This document shows positions 49,110 through 62,544 of a stretch of DNA of 64,000 nucleotides, in pieces. Location of the stretch: the NCBI RefSeq assembly GCF_009389715.1, contig NC_052405.1:12964194-13028193 (forward strand), given 5' to 3'. Position numbers and translations under genes: made by a program. Numbering within the stretch: position 1 is the stretch's first letter; each line of letters opens with the position of its first letter. The notes under the pieces were generated by a model. That model was not told where the DNA came from and searched no databases. It saw only the letters and a list, made by a program, of their open reading frames with translations. The DNA is from Phoenix dactylifera (taxonomy: Eukaryota > Streptophyta > Magnoliopsida > Arecales > Arecaceae).

Positions 49110-49900
49110 CAAGGTTGTCACAGGTGGCTACCTAGGTGCCTAAGCACTTTGGCAGCAGCATCTCCTAGGCATCTGTCTCTTTCCAAGCCTTCAGGGTAGG
49201 TGGCTGTCCAGAGGCGAAGGGCGGCACCTAGATGTGCACCTGGCCGCCTATTACTGTTTTTGTTCCCAATGTGCATCTGTATCAAAATTTATCACTGAAT
49301 TTCCGAATATCTTGGCATGATTATTATGAAGTGTGTTTCCTCTTTAGTAACCTGGGTTGCATTTAATGGATCTTGGAGTGCATGTGTCTTTATATGTTCT
49401 ATCACATAAATCATCATTTTGATCATGTGTTCTTTAATTATGCAATTGAATTTGCTTGTAGTTTTATTTGATTTTTAGAATGTGTTCTTGAAGATATTAA
49501 TTGACAACGGACCATGTTATGTTCCTTGGAAGCCTTGCATATTTTAGATCATTTGATAAAAAAGATTATAAGTAAAACTTAAGTAATTTAATCAAATATT
49601 ACACTATTGCATAGCTCAAGTAGTTAATTATCTTACTGTTTATTAATACGATGTTTTCTAAAAACCATATGCTTGTTTGCATTTGTCATGATTTGCCCAT
49701 GCAAGACTACTTATATTAGTTTTATGAATTTTACAGATTTTTAACTCAACATGTGTGTATGTGTCATAATTGCCCATGGAAGACTATTTATTACCAGTTT
49801 TATCAATTTTACAGATTTTTAACTCTAAATGCCTGCATGGACCACCTAGGCATTTAAGGGCGCCACTGCTTAGGACTGCTCAGGTGTGTTGACAATCTTG
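49110..49900. mobile_element. hAT-like MITE with candidate 8-bp target duplication
   Basis: The left terminus CAAGGTTGTCA and the reverse-complemented right terminus CAAGATTGTCA match at 10 of 11. Subterminal CCTAGGYRCCTAAGC / GCTTAGGA words lie in both orientations. The flanks CATATATC (49102-49109) and CATTTATG (49901-49908) match at 6 of 8. The CAAG...CTTG ends resemble those of the 173-bp element at 26653. Confidence 0.6.
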
Positions 49901-52900
49901 CATTTATGGTAATGGAATGGCATGTCAATATAGGGCAAACAATTTTCAAGTTCACTCCAAGAAATCGAGTAGAAAGGCGCTAAATGATTTTGGATTTAAT
50001 TGTCTAGTGCCTTGACACTACAAATTCCCTCTAATATTATAAAATTCGTACGCCGTATCTAGACCTTTATAACTCATTTTCCTCAAGATGATTATCTATA
50101 CGGGCTATTTCACTATGCACATAAAACATCATATATAAGAATTATTACACAAAAATGACCTTTGTAATGCAATACTAAAAGGCAACACAATGCCATCTTT
50201 TCTCCTTTTCTTCGTCTCTAACTGCTGCTTTTGTTTTTATTTATTTATTTATATTTGCGTTTATTTAGCTTAGTGCTAACATGCACTCTCAAATTATTTA
50301 CTCCCTTTTATTATCTGGGATGCTGCTTGGTATCCTTTTTCCCTCACCAGCAAGGAAGCTCCTGTCATGCTGGTCCACAGGCATAAAAATCAGTCATGAT
50401 ATTATATATTCTTGTGTATGTATGGCCTGAACAGTTCCTTTGCTGTTGAGGGAGGGAAAAAAACAACTATGGTTGCTGCTCTTTTTTTCTGCTGTTAACC
50501 GCTGTACTCTTTTTTTCCTGTCCTTGTTCCTCCCTCAATCCAACAACAGCCCCCTTTTTTCTGATACATAATGGTCATTTCGCTCATCCCTTTGGCGTCC
50601 TTCCTCTTCCTAAATGTGCATGTACTTGGTGGTATAATTGTATGATATATTCATTCCGTGATTGTAGCTATCATATAATTGACATTGTAGTTATCATATC
50701 ATGATTTTTTTTTTGTTAGTACATATTAGAAGAGTACGAGAAATGACAATTCAATTGATCCCCTGATTTTCAGAAAATCTGAACACTTGCATCCTCTACA
50801 TAAAATAATAGCCGAGGTTGAATGAGCTATAACAAGCTTTCCCAACTGTAGCTTGCAGATGATGTAACATGGTTCTTTTGCCTCTTCATGTTGTGTGATC
50901 ATTTAATGCTCGCTTAAAATTTGTTTGAGATGGCACGAGGAGAAACTTACAGCTTACAATTTTGCTAGTTGAACCTTCGGTTGTCCAATTCCACCCTTTG
51001 GTCTGTAGTAGTTGTGCCAACCAATAACGCATTACACAATCCATTTTACAGGTTGCCTGATGTCTGGCGTTGCTGTAAACTAGAAGATTTGGGCTTGTGA
51101 TTTTATTCCTGTGGGTGGATCATCATGCAAAGTATTTGGAAGGAAACGAGTGTAACTCTTCTGCAGATCATCAGTACATAAAATCTGGTTGTTTTTTCTG
51201 GTGGAAGATTGATGTTGTATGAGTCATCAGAAGTAAACCTAGGTCATATCTTTCTCAATTTGTCTACCAATACTTTTTTGTTTTTGTATTTTCTCTTCCC
51301 TTGCTTCCCAAATGTTTGCTAACTTGTACATAAACAATTAGCGAGGAAAAAAAAAAAGAGTTGCTTCTTGATGGGTGACTAATTTGCCTTGAAATCTTGA
51401 GGAATGTTACATTGCTTTTCATAATTCTGACGAGCTATTCTCCTGCTGAGTTGCCGCAATTTGTGTGATGTCATGGCTTTAGTGGCTTTGTAAATTTGCC
51501 CGTTTATTATATTTTGATCACTCTCCTTTGTTATGCAAGAAATTGAAAGAAAGGTCTTTCAGTTGAAGAACAGAGGTTTGAGAAATTTCCTTGCTTGGGT
51601 GAACTTAGATAGTGAATAGTTCAGCCTCTGGCTGATGCTTGAATCCATCATCCGCAGGATAACTCCCCATCAGCTGGAAAATGGGTAGGAATTGCAGAGA
51701 GGCGAGGTGTGGCTGTAGGGGCCCCTTTAGATTTCATGGATTATGAATTCCACACTGAGAGGGGTGTTTTACTTTTTCGCAGAAAATTAGAGATTAAATA
51801 TCTCCAAATTGTTCGGCCTTTTCATGTCCCCTCTTGTTTTCCATCCAGTGGGGATTTATCCTGCCAGCAAGTTTGCACTTCTCCAAAAATTGACCATGAA
51901 ATTGGTACTTACAAATAAGCAAGCCATCCTGATTTGCATAACTCAGTATTATCTCTCAAATTCATCAGAAAATAAGGAATTAATTTAAGAATTAAATGAA
52001 GGTTTTGGCCTCTTGTTTTCATGATCTTTGTTTCAATGTTAACAATTGACCTTTCCTTTAAAAATAGAAAATGTTAGCAATGGAAAAATCCTGGCTTAAG
52101 TTTCTCTTGCTTTTGTAGTAACTTGACCACATTTGAACTCTAAGAGCAAGTAAAAGATGACTTGCTCAATCCATTAAAGATTCCAGAGGCTTTGATCAAC
52201 ACCCTCACACATGGTTGTACAAGAGGGAAAGTTTTTACTTAGACTTATAAAGGAGGGGGGAAATTGTCAACAGAATAATAGACATTTAAGATTGTTTTGC
52301 TAGTTATTAATGTAATGAAACAAACAAATCTAAAGCAGAAGGTTGACTTGCCATCAAAGTCAACTAGTTGTTTGGTTTCAAGGCCTCTAAGCATCCATAT
52401 ATTTTCTCTCCCTCTGTATTAGGATAGGCGAAAATACCCGGCTAGGATCAGGGAGGGGGCAAGGTTGGACCCCAGGTTACTTGTATCCAAGATCCAATGA
52501 CTAGTTTTCATCTACTTCTTAGACATCAGTCTTGACCATTAGATATCCTCCGTCCGGCTGGAGTAGACCTCCAAGAGAAGATGCTCGAGAAGCGTATGAG
52601 AGTTGGGGGAGGCAATGGTTGTCCATTGTTCTTGCAATTCCAATATTTTCAGGGTCCGAAAAGCTTGGGGTCCGGGTACCAACTGACATTCATAGTCCTA
52701 ATCTCCTAATAAGCATCTTTGCTCTGCAACTGGCGAATTTATGGAAGAGAAATTGAATAGCCAATGGCTTCGGAAATCCAAAGACCCTTTAGAGCATAAT
52801 TAAGCAGCAGATTTGCCCCCCTTGTTTGTGTTTAATTCATGTTGGCATCGCACATAGGCATTGCATTATCTTGGGTACAGGTGTAGAATGATTTCATCTT

Positions 52901-53807
52901 GATATGCCGTGGCTGGATAATTGCATGCTATCTTGACTGCAGAAACAATTCAAGGAAAATAAGGTTAAGAAAGCACAAGAAAACATCCTTCAGACAGCAA
53001 CCTCATTCTCAACATCTTCCATCTAATGCACAGACACCAGTGTGTCCTCTAGGAATTCAAACTTAATTCATAACAGGAAACATCAAACTGAAACCCAGTT
53101 ATAACATGTCAAAAGCTATGCAGATCTTTTTCCATTTTATTTAAATGTCTTTGAGGATAGGATGAAGCCACAAAAGTTAAAACGGCCTTTCAGAAGACCA
53201 TCAACTTCTCAAGAATCCACACTACTACGGTAATTGGACTGTTTTGCAATGAGGCAGTTTTCTTTCTTTTTTGCCCTTTTTTTGAGAAGAATGCTATGAT
53301 GCAGTCTTTTAAGTGCTTTTCTATGCCTGGATGATTGTTGAAAACAGCACAGCTTTAAAACCGTCTTATACCATGATGGAAATAATATGGTAAACACACC
53401 CAGCACAATATATAATACCTTGAAATGAATGAAAGAATGTTTACACAAGGCCAACTTAACAATTGTTTCAAACTAACGCATGCCGTGGAGGAGGGTGGGA
53501 ATTTGAATGCCCTAAACCATTTTACTCTGACAGTCTACCCTTCAAGTTAGATAAAGACAAACTTGGTTTAACTCAAGGTAGCCAAATACAAGACTAACCA
53601 GAAGCCATATAGAACGAGCATGATGTCATGTTTCTAGTTCATACAAACTCTACAGTGAACAAGCTTGTAAAATTCATTGTGACAACCAGAATAATCAACT
53701 TGCGCAAGTTCTTGAGGGGGTTCGTTCATGAGCAACAGAAAGATGAGCAACTCAGCTACAACTGCTCATTTCCACACTCTCTCTAGCGCCTAGCGCCAAT
53801 CTGTTAA
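49901..53807. other. Gene desert before SEC10
   Basis: No gene was recognised on either strand. Several blocks (for example 51050-51350 and 51700-51900) look like ordinary transcript 3' UTR text, but they carry no protein motif. The SEC10 3' UTR should occupy roughly the last 300-400 bp on the minus strand. Confidence 0.5.
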
Positions 53808-56800
53808 CTATGACTCTGACAGGATGCTATTCAGCCTAGATGCGATCTTTGCTGTTTTGTAGTCATCCCTTAGTTGAATGAATCTGGCAATGGAGAGGAT
53901 AAGAGCAAAATCAGTGCAAAGATGACCATTTCCTTTGGCCAACAGGAACCATTGAGCTGTTAAAAAAGGGATAGTTACAGAGGATAATGGTATATACCTT
54001 AGTGCATCTTTCCTGATGCTTGGGGTTCCTTCAAACAGGGACGCAAGGCTTTCAGGTGCCACAATAAAGACATTTGCCATGCTGAAAGCAATGATATGTT
54101 AGCTCCTAATCTATTCACAGACATAGACAAAAAGAACAGGCGTCAGCACATACATGCCCAAGAGTTCGAATTTTTCATCAATGGAAGGTGCATTAAAGCT
54201 GCGAACAAATTCTCCATACTCTGTAATGTCACGCTTCAGTCGCAGCCCACCACTGCATATAAACACAAATAATCAGCTCATTAGGTGAACTGAGTGGCAA
54301 GACAAAATAATTAGAGCTTCAGGGCTTCTACCATGCGTTAAAGATTTCAATATGGTATACAGGATTCTTTTTCCCCTTTTCCTTGGCCAATGAAGCTAGA
54401 GGGTCACAATATGTAAAAAAACTACCGTGAACAGATATAAGGTCCTGAAAAGAAATGCTTTAAGAAATCTGAAAAAAAGTGGAAAATTTTAATGTTGAAA
54501 TTGGCCCATTCTAGGATAGGTTGTCAACAACTCTAGTTCTCTGATAGGTCAGCGAAAATCATTGAGTCTAAATCTGGACTCAATAGTCAATGACAATGGT
54601 CAACCATGTGTTAAATGTATCCTCAAGTCTGCAAGTCAATCATGTTCATATAAATGCTTAAAGCAGTTGCCCTTGAACCAAATGCATCAGAGTACCATTT
54701 AGGCTTAATGAACATTCAGGCTTTAAAGAATTCAATTAGAATTCAATTGACATATCCATATTGGACTGCAAGCATTATATTAGCAATTTATCTTGCTATA
54801 TTATTGTCCTGTTGATAGATTGTGCAGAAACCATGAAAACTAAGGAATTCTTGTATTAGTACTTTGTACGTTGTTCCACTTAATGCACTTTGATGGATCA
54901 AGTTGAAAGCTTGCTTACTTAATGCAGCTGTGACTTCTGTAAACTGCAGATGATTTTTTGGCCAAGGAAATAGATTAGCCACATGCAACAAAAGTTCGGG
55001 CCCTAGGAACAGGGAGGGCAAAAAAAGATTCTGGAAGTTCAAACAGAACTCAGGGGTGGAAATAAACCCCAAGAGCCCGCACTACAATAGTAGAGATACA
55101 AGAATTCCACATGTGCAACGCACATTTGGAAAAAAATATGGATGGCTGGGATATATGTACATGCACATAAGAAGGTGCCAAGCTTTCGCATCATAATTAA
55201 TAGATAGATTGATGGAGACAAACCCGAAGAGTCTGCAATATAATAGTAGAGATATTAGTATGGATGGCTGTGATTTACCCAAGCAAAGATAAACCAACGC
55301 TTCCATCACAGCATGCTGGAATCTCCACCAATTTCTCAGAGAAGGGGGTGGAGATAATATGTACGTGCACATAAGAGGGTGCCAAGCTTTTGCATCATAA
55401 TTAATAGATAGATTGATGGGGACAAACCTGAAGAGTCTGCAGTATAATAGTAGAGATACTAGTATGGATGGCTGTGATTTACCCAGGCAAAGATAAACCA
55501 ACGCTTCCATCACAGCATGCTGGAATCTCCACCAATTTCTCAGAGAATGGGGTGGAGGGGTGGGGGTGGGTTGGCCGGTTGGGGGGGGGGGGGGGGGGGG
55601 GGGTGTACACATACACATAGCAGGGGTGAGAGACAAGGTTTTGGAGTCCAGCCAGCCTGGCATGCTGGACTCCATATACATATATATACATACATGTAGA
55701 AAAAAAAGAAAAATAAAAGAAGAGAACTGTGTAAACAGGTAAAAGTCTATGATATGTTTTGATCATTCATCAAGATTTGCTTCAGCAAAGACTATGACTC
55801 ACTCATCATACATTCATCAGGTTCTTTCTGTCTCACAATATATGTAAAACATGATACAACATGCAGGACATCACTGGTGCCTGGCACGTGCTACACAATT
55901 GAGTGGTGCAATTCAATGGGATTTGCTTCAGCAAAGACTATAATTTGCTCATCATACATTCATTAGGTTCTTATGCCTCACAATAAATTATAAAACATGA
56001 TACAACATGCAAATCTGACGCATTACACATCAATGTGCCTGGCATGTGCTACACCATTGGGCTGTGAAAAGAAAAATGATGTAGCAAAACTGAAGTCTCA
56101 CTTTCTCAGAAAGAGTAATTTGGGAAAAAAAAACTAGATTAGTATAGATGTATTAAGAATTTAGGATTGCCGAGCACTTTCTAGGTTAGGACCCTAGAGA
56201 TTTCTTAAACCCACAACTCATATTTGTAGGCCTATTTGAGATTATTCCAGAGCCCTCTTAACTACCCCATTATTTTTCCCTAAGATGTCGGATGCTTCTT
56301 AATTATGTTTTTTTCCCACTCCCTCCTCCTTAGCCAGCTCTCTATAGAGAGTCCAGCTACATAAGGGCATCCAGTAACAAAAAAAAAAGTTCAATAATGA
56401 AAGATCATCCTGTTAAATAATAGAGAACAAATCATTATGATAGATGTAGTTTACATACATGCACCTTCAGATACTAGCTCCAACAATACAGTTTCTAGTA
56501 AATATTCACTCCCTTTCACCCTCTTGACAAAGAGAGATGAGATCATATCTAAGAGTGAATCAGAAATATCATGTACAAAATTATGTTCCCCTGAAAAGAA
56601 ACTACAGATTAAGATGCAAATAATTTAAAGTAGGAAAGTGCGATTGTAGAACATAATCTAGTAGATGTTAGAATAAACCATGAAATGCCTAAAAAGAAAG
56701 GGAATAAACAAGCATTCTTTTTGAATTGAAACATTAAAGGGGGAAAAGTATAACCTGAAGTATATCAACAATGATGTGAAAAGTAGCTAGAAAGATTATG

Positions 56801-59800
56801 AAAATAAGAAAAAGGATGCTGAGTCCATTAAAAAAAAATCAAACCACATCAATAAATGAAAAATAACATGAAAAACCAGGAAATGGTGATGAACAAAATG
56901 TAGAGCTAGACACAAGTTATGATGACCATTATAATCAGGTGGTTCAACATATGGTAAAGATGGGAAGTTCAGAAGCTCAGAGACAAGCAGTACAGAGTAT
57001 GTCAACCTGTGATGAACTGGGCAAAATTGATGCTCTTGATGTGCAGGGTATCAAGGCACACATGCATGCCCAATGTTGGCAATATCTTGACACTTGCCAG
57101 CAAAGTCGGCACTTAACCATGTCCTTGGTTATTGTACAAATTCATTTAAATTTCAACAAAAGAAACACAAGGAACATACATTTAACCATCAATCAAGGGA
57201 AAAATATATTTTACAAATTCATTTAAATTTCAACAAAAGAAACACAAGAAACATACATTTAACCATCAATCAAGGGAAAAATACAGCATACTTGTAAGAA
57301 TGTCCTTCTGACATTTGTGTGTGCTTGTGTGCATGTGTAATACAAATAAGTAGGAATAGGTACCTTGGATTAAATGTGAACTTCTGCCAATGATTAAGCA
57401 GCCCCTTGTGCAAGCGATTCCCCTAAAATTACAAACTCCATCTTACTATAACTCGACAAATAAATATCAGGGAAACAAATCATGAATTAATTAAAACAAA
57501 TCTAAAATTATGAAGGCAAATATTGCTAATGCAGAGAGTATACTGGTCAGACAATAATAATATAGAATAAAGTTTTTCTATCACTCAGGAGAATAAGAAT
57601 ATAAGGAGCATCATGTGCCCTGAATAGATGTTTATCTAGGCATGTTTGTGTAACACTACTTCTAATATATAATCGACATGAACATGAATTATTTGTCATG
57701 TACTTGTGAAATAACTTTTCCAAGTGGCTAGGAGTAGCATGACAAAAATAATAATGCAAAATCCAAATGGAAGGGAGGTTGTTCCTATAGTTTTCAACTA
57801 TATTCCATTTGCGAAACACTTGTCTTTCAAACAAACAAGAAAAGGAGGCAGATGTCACACAATCACACATGACACATACATGTGTCCAGCAAACACAGAG
57901 ACAGGCACATGCATGCTCAGGCAGATGCACCCACAAACATAGACAGATGCTTTTGCCCCCACGTGCACACACATACACAAAGAGAGAGAGAGAGAGAGAG
58001 AGAATTCATCATGTAAGCTTCATACAAGAGCAATAATAAAATCTTTCAAATTAGTAACCCATAAAAGTAGGCCCATAGGGAAGCCGATAAGGACTAACAT
58101 ATGCTTTGACACGGGTGTGTCTGTTTCCAGTAAGTGTTAGAAGAGTCTGAACTTGAATTCTAGGAACTTTAGTTCGCAGAGCTTGAGTTCTAATGTTTGT
58201 CTTGGAAGAAATCAGTACCCAGCAAGTAAAAAAATTAGGCATTAAAACTATCATTAAATTATTATCTGTAACAACTGTTATTTAAATACTGCCTAAATGG
58301 TCCCTTAACAAGGGTGAAATGCAGGGGAGGGCATTTAAGGATTTAAGCAGCATTAAATGCCCTGCTCACCCACATGGAACTTGACTTGAGAGGCCCCCGT
58401 TCTGAAGTCAAGTTTGGTGTTTTAGCTGGAGCGGGAACCAAGTTCCTCACTTCGGGCTGAGTTATATGCAAACAAATGCCTGGAAAGGACCACTTCTGAT
58501 CAAGGTTCCATTAGGGCTACTTACATAGAAACAAACAAACCAAGCGTAAGGATATATTTTATCGTACATCAGCTAGCAAAGTAGCATGCTTCTCTTAGAT
58601 GGGCAAATCAATAGAAGCCAAGGAAACATATAAGACCTGAAGTATTCAAGTAGGTAGACAAACTTACAAGTTCAGTCAAAAATGATTGTTTGTTGAGACC
58701 TTCTAGAGCAGTGAATGCAACCTCAAGCACACGAGAGAGGTAGGCTACAACTCTGAAGATTGGCAACAGAAACTTGCATATTAGTTATTCTTATGCTTAT
58801 GTCTCCTCGTACAGATTTAATGCAATATAAATATCATTGTACCTTACACAAGCATTTGTTGGTCGATGATCAGGAGGATTTCCATCATCTGGAGAACGAT
58901 AATCCGTAGTCTTCTGTTCTGAAGACAGCAAGCGCTCAACCTGCAAGGCAGATTACCATAAGCCTGAAAAAATGTAACATATAAAAGCTCCCACATGGAA
59001 CATCAAAAACTACTAAAAGAGCTACTCCATTGACATTTATTAAGCGTACAAGAGCTGGGCATGTCTGTGTAATACCCGTCAAAGTTTAAAGATCAGTTCC
59101 TGACAAAGTGCTTCGTTATTGCAAAATCATCTTATAAGTTATAACAGAAGCATACATAGCAGCAAAAAGTGAAACTAAAGATCAAGTTTTCAGGGTTTCA
59201 AACTTTCAATGATTTTATCGGACAAAGCACACATAAATAGGCACTCAGGTGATGCCCAAGAAAATATATCTTTTTTATGCTTAGATTCAGAGCTTTCCCA
59301 TATATATCCAAGCAAACCAACATGATTTCAATTTATTATTACAACCTCTAGTTCCTCACTGCCCCAGTACAATGTACAACTTTATACATGAAGACAATGT
59401 TGCGGCACATATGGCTCAAGACTTGCTTAATGCTAAGTATTCAAGGTGCTCATCTCAGAGTTGAGTGCAAGACTTTTCTATCTAGCATAGGATAATGGAA
59501 CTTCCAAGTTGTGGTAGCCAGGAAACCCTAAAAGTTAGAAGTAGGATGAATAGTCTTAGGCCCTTCAGGGGAATTTTGGGTATGCAAACATCCCAGTCCT
59601 GATTGAGCATGCTGTCCTCATTGTCAAGTGATTTGATCAGAGTTGCATGCTATTGCAAAGAAATGCAGAAATTGGGTAATGCTTCAAAAGACTACTCAAT
59701 AAGGGGACAAAACTATCAAGATACAGACCTCAGCCATTACAGTGTCAATGCACTGCAGAAGTCCCTTATGAGCAGCACCCTCAACGCTGGACACAGCTGT

Positions 59801-60478
59801 GCCCATCTCTTCACAAGAAGCTGCATGAGCACCATCCACAGGAAGCAAGAGCCGGGAAATAGTATTGGAAAAATACTGATGAAACAAAAAAGACATTAAC
59901 AGTGTTAATCTAGCAACCAAGTCAGGATAACTAATCAACATAGTTTAGAAAGGGTTACTTGTTGAAGGATTGCCACGCTACTAGCACACCGCTGCACAGC
60001 AATCATGAAAGATCTAATACTACTTTCACCAGCAGCAGCAGCAGCTTCTGCCTACAAATCATTCACAAAGCACTAGTCTTACTCCAAACTCAGACATAAA
60101 ATCATTCATCATTCTATGGCACAGCATCAAAATGTACATCAGAGACTGTTAGATGCTTGATACACAAAAAAGTTCAAAATTTAAAGAGAAGAGTAGAATT
60201 ATCATACAGCAGAAGCAGCCGCTGCAGCCACTCTTCTGCTGACACTTGTTCCAATAACAAATCTATCTCTCAGTGCTGCAGCCTCATTCAAACTCTCTCT
60301 GGCCCGCTCAAGACCTTCAGTTAAATATTGGCTTATCTGTACAAGATTCAGCAGGGTACTTGTTACAAAAGTAACCAGGACAGTGCAGTCTAGAACAAAT
60401 CCCTTATATCATACTCAAACTTACTTGATCAAGTAAGCAAGTAAACACCAATCTTACATTAGTTGCAAGGGTAGCAGG
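53808..60478 (-). CDS. SEC10: Exocyst complex subunit SEC10 (EXOC5), C-terminal part
   Basis: Exons complement(join(53808..53883, 53998..54081, 54154..54252, 57364..57422, 58668..58752, 58843..58940, 59729..59875, 59959..60051, 60208..60336, 60425..60478)) are in phase and encode the last 307 residues of a protein that is normally about 830. Diagnostic strings are ATLATNVRLVFTCLLDQ, SQYLTEGLERARESLNEAAA, SNTISRLLLPVDGAHAASCE, TALEGLNKQSFLTELGNRL, HWQKFTFNPSGGLRLKRDI and LFEGTPSIRKDALRF. All follow the Sec10 CorEx/helical-bundle C-terminus in plants. SEC10 bridges exocyst subunits during tethering of secretory vesicles at the plasma membrane. The protein stops at SRLNSILSES. Exons for the first ~520 residues are not seen in 60479-64000 and must lie beyond the window. 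Intron 54253-57363 is unusually rich in duplications. Confidence 0.93.
54332..54444 (-). other. Possible cryptic exon inside SEC10
   Basis: On the minus strand a 113-nt segment is bounded by TTTTCAG and by CATG|GTAGAAG, and it is open in one frame (DLISVHGSFFTYCDPLASLA...). It has no counterpart in SEC10 as I know it. If spliced between the flanking SEC10 exons it would shift the frame and meet a stop within the segment, so it would behave as a poison exon. Splicing is not demonstrated. Confidence 0.3.
55060..55560. repeat. 204-bp tandem repeat, about 2.5 units, in a SEC10 intron
   Basis: Units begin ATATGTACRTGCACATAAG at 55153 and 55357 and share AAGCTTTYGCATCATAATTA, GTCTGCARTATAATAGTAG and CTTCCATCACAGCATGCTGG. 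A partial unit precedes 55153. The units are nearly identical, so the duplication is recent. Confidence 0.92.
55581..55603. repeat. Homopolymer G23
   Basis: Twenty-three uninterrupted G lie at the end of the 204-bp tandem repeat (C23 on the SEC10 sense strand), preceded by GGGGTGGGGGTGGG. The length is likely to vary and to be error-prone in sequencing; it has quadruplex potential. Confidence 0.95.
55774..56066. repeat. 146-bp tandem duplication in a SEC10 intron
   Basis: Units from 55774 and 55920 both start GATTTGCTTCAGCAAAGACT and share TCATCATACATTCAT, AACATGATACAACATGCA and TGCCTGGCRYGTGCTACAC. They have diverged by substitutions and small indels. Confidence 0.88.
57136..57289. repeat. 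77-bp tandem duplication in a SEC10 intron
   Basis: Units at 57136-57212 and 57213-57289 are nearly identical (ACAAATTCATTTAAATTTCA ... AACCATCAATCAAGGGAAAA). It sits 75 bp from the exon at 57364-57422, on its acceptor-distal side. Confidence 0.93.
57978..58004. repeat. (GA)n microsatellite
   Basis: About 13 GA units lie in a SEC10 intron, next to a CA-rich stretch (57850-57975). Confidence 0.93.
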
Positions 60479-60484
60479 CTGCAG

Positions 60485-62340
60485 AAAACAAAATTGAGAA
60501 TTAGATTCTAAGCGGAATAGCAAGGAAACAACATGACGTTTCTGAGACAATCTGAGCAAGAACAGCTTACTGAGAAAAGAAAATATTAGTACTTACCAGC
60601 ATAAGCAAGGAAACATCATAGCAACATGATGTTTCCGAAGGCCTATGCACTTCCATGAATAAACTTTCGTAAGATCAATTGAAATATAATTTAACAAAGT
60701 TAACAGCAGAAAATCCTCTCTTTCCAAAACAATTGTGACAGGAAAAACAATGATATACAATTATGCATTGACACTTCTATTTAAAATTTATGAAGTGTGA
60801 AAGACATCCTGCCTCCATTTCTTAATCATGACTAACCATTTTTACCATGCTAGAAACACCATAGAACACAAGCATTTAGTTCACCCCATTAATATTAGTA
60901 ATTATAATTACGTTGCTGCACATGATCTAAGAATGTGATTAAATTTGGACCATAAATGGTTGAGTGGGAACTATTCATGCGAAGTTGCAACCATTAAGAA
61001 TTAAGAGGCTCCAGACCTGGAATGAGAAAGGGTATGGACAGGGCAGCTACCATAGAAAATAAGGGGCTCAGACAAAAGGCAAAGAGAATATGGTTTGGGG
61101 GTTGTTGAGGGCGGGGCTGGAAAGGGAAAGAGGAAGATGACATCATGCGGACAGGTTGGCCTTTTGACAAATGATGGGGAAATCTAACTGGATCCAAGAA
61201 GGAACCAAAAATTCAAGCCTGGCTGCTCAAGTTGCATATACATTCATCAGTTAATTATTGGGCTGGGTCAGGGTTTGAAAACTCATTTACAGTTTCAAAT
61301 TTAGTTGGACTTATAGAGCTTCAATTTCGGCAGTTCTGCTCCAAGTTTAACACTGAAGTTAATACTGCATATAAGTAAAATTTATAAAGTATATTGGCAT
61401 TTTTGTGCTGTGATATATTATATATCATTTACTTCTTGAACTTTATTTGAAAATTTATTACTTTTAGCAAATCTGAATCTTTTCAATGCCTAGTTCATTT
61501 AAAAACTTCTTATTCATCAAGTTTTGAGTAGTATTCAAAAATGTATTGAATTTGGATTTTCCCCCTCATTTTTAAGGTTTGGTCACAAAAACTTGGAGTT
61601 ATAAAATGTCATATTTACTTTATACAAAAGAGAAGCTGTTACTATGAATGATGGTGTCTTCTATTTAGCTGTTTGTATTAGTCTTTATATTATAATAAGG
61701 GCTTTTTGTCTCTTTAAAAAGATATTGGCACATCAAGATTTTCATTTATTATCTATCCCTTATTTAACCTATGAAAAAAATGATGCCTATGAAAATTGAC
61801 ACCATATGAACTATATACTCAAAAAAATAAGGAAATAACCCAATATGATAAGAAACATCAAAAAAAAAAAAACCCTCCATGACTAACTTCAGACAATTTG
61901 AGCCAAAACTGCGAAACCCACTAACACCAGCCAGCCTCGGCTGAAACAGGTCGAAACAACCGAAACTAACAGGCATCGGGAGTTAAGGGTCATCTTCTTC
62001 ACGGTCTTAACAGAATGAAAAAAAATCTACTTCAGCCAAAACAGATCAGTTTTGGTGTAACCTTGGGTTCAATACATCAACGACAAACCTAACTTGAGCT
62101 ATCCTTTCTCAATTTAGAGGAACTTATCCTCATCTTTGGAACCTAGGAAGCTAAAAATATATATAATTGATCGCATGCCAACATTTAAATAGTGACAAGC
62201 TCTCTATTATAAACTAGACAAATATTTCATTCGCTTTATCGAGATAAAAAAAGAACTTGTTTTTCAGGATAAAGAAAATAAATCTATTATTATAAAAAAC
62301 TGTAATACAAAATTCAAGAGTTCCAAGCAATACAAATAGG
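60485..62340. other. SEC10 intron, no recognised element
   Basis: This is probably part of the long intron upstream of the exon at 60425-60478. It is AT-rich, with a short stretch rich in GAAACAG/CGAAAC words (61900-62060) that may be repeat-derived. No further SEC10 exon was found. Confidence 0.5.
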
Positions 62341-62370
62341 GGCATAGAAAGCCCAAATATGATACGCCAT

Positions 62371-62420
62371 ACCACACCGAACTGGGTGATACATGACCAC
62401 ACCGAACTGGGTGATACATG
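62371..62420. repeat. 25-bp perfect tandem duplication
   Basis: ACCACACCGAACTGGGTGAT plus ACATG is repeated twice without change. It lies in a CCGGTAC/GTACCGG-rich segment (62360-62535) resembling the interior of the 26653 MITE. Confidence 0.92.
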
Positions 62421-62544
62421 ACGTACCATACCATACCGGTATACACTATGAGGCGCGTACCGGCCCCGTACCAGGCATACTGACACAGTGACAGGATGGC
62501 ACTGGTACAGTACCGAGATGGCGTACCTTGGTCCAAAACAACTA

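Noticed and set aside
54788..55072. ALSKQAF string resembling SEC10's ALEGLNKQSF
   Set aside because: The similarity is confined to a few residues and the genuine exon is at 58668-58752; likely coincidence.
55082..55681. 199-residue minus open frame with an internal repeat
   Set aside because: It is the 204-bp tandem repeat (204 is divisible by 3) read in frame; intronic to SEC10.
55479..55766. Open frames with poly-Pro or poly-Gly
   Set aside because: Caused by the G23 run and its GGGTGGG neighbourhood.
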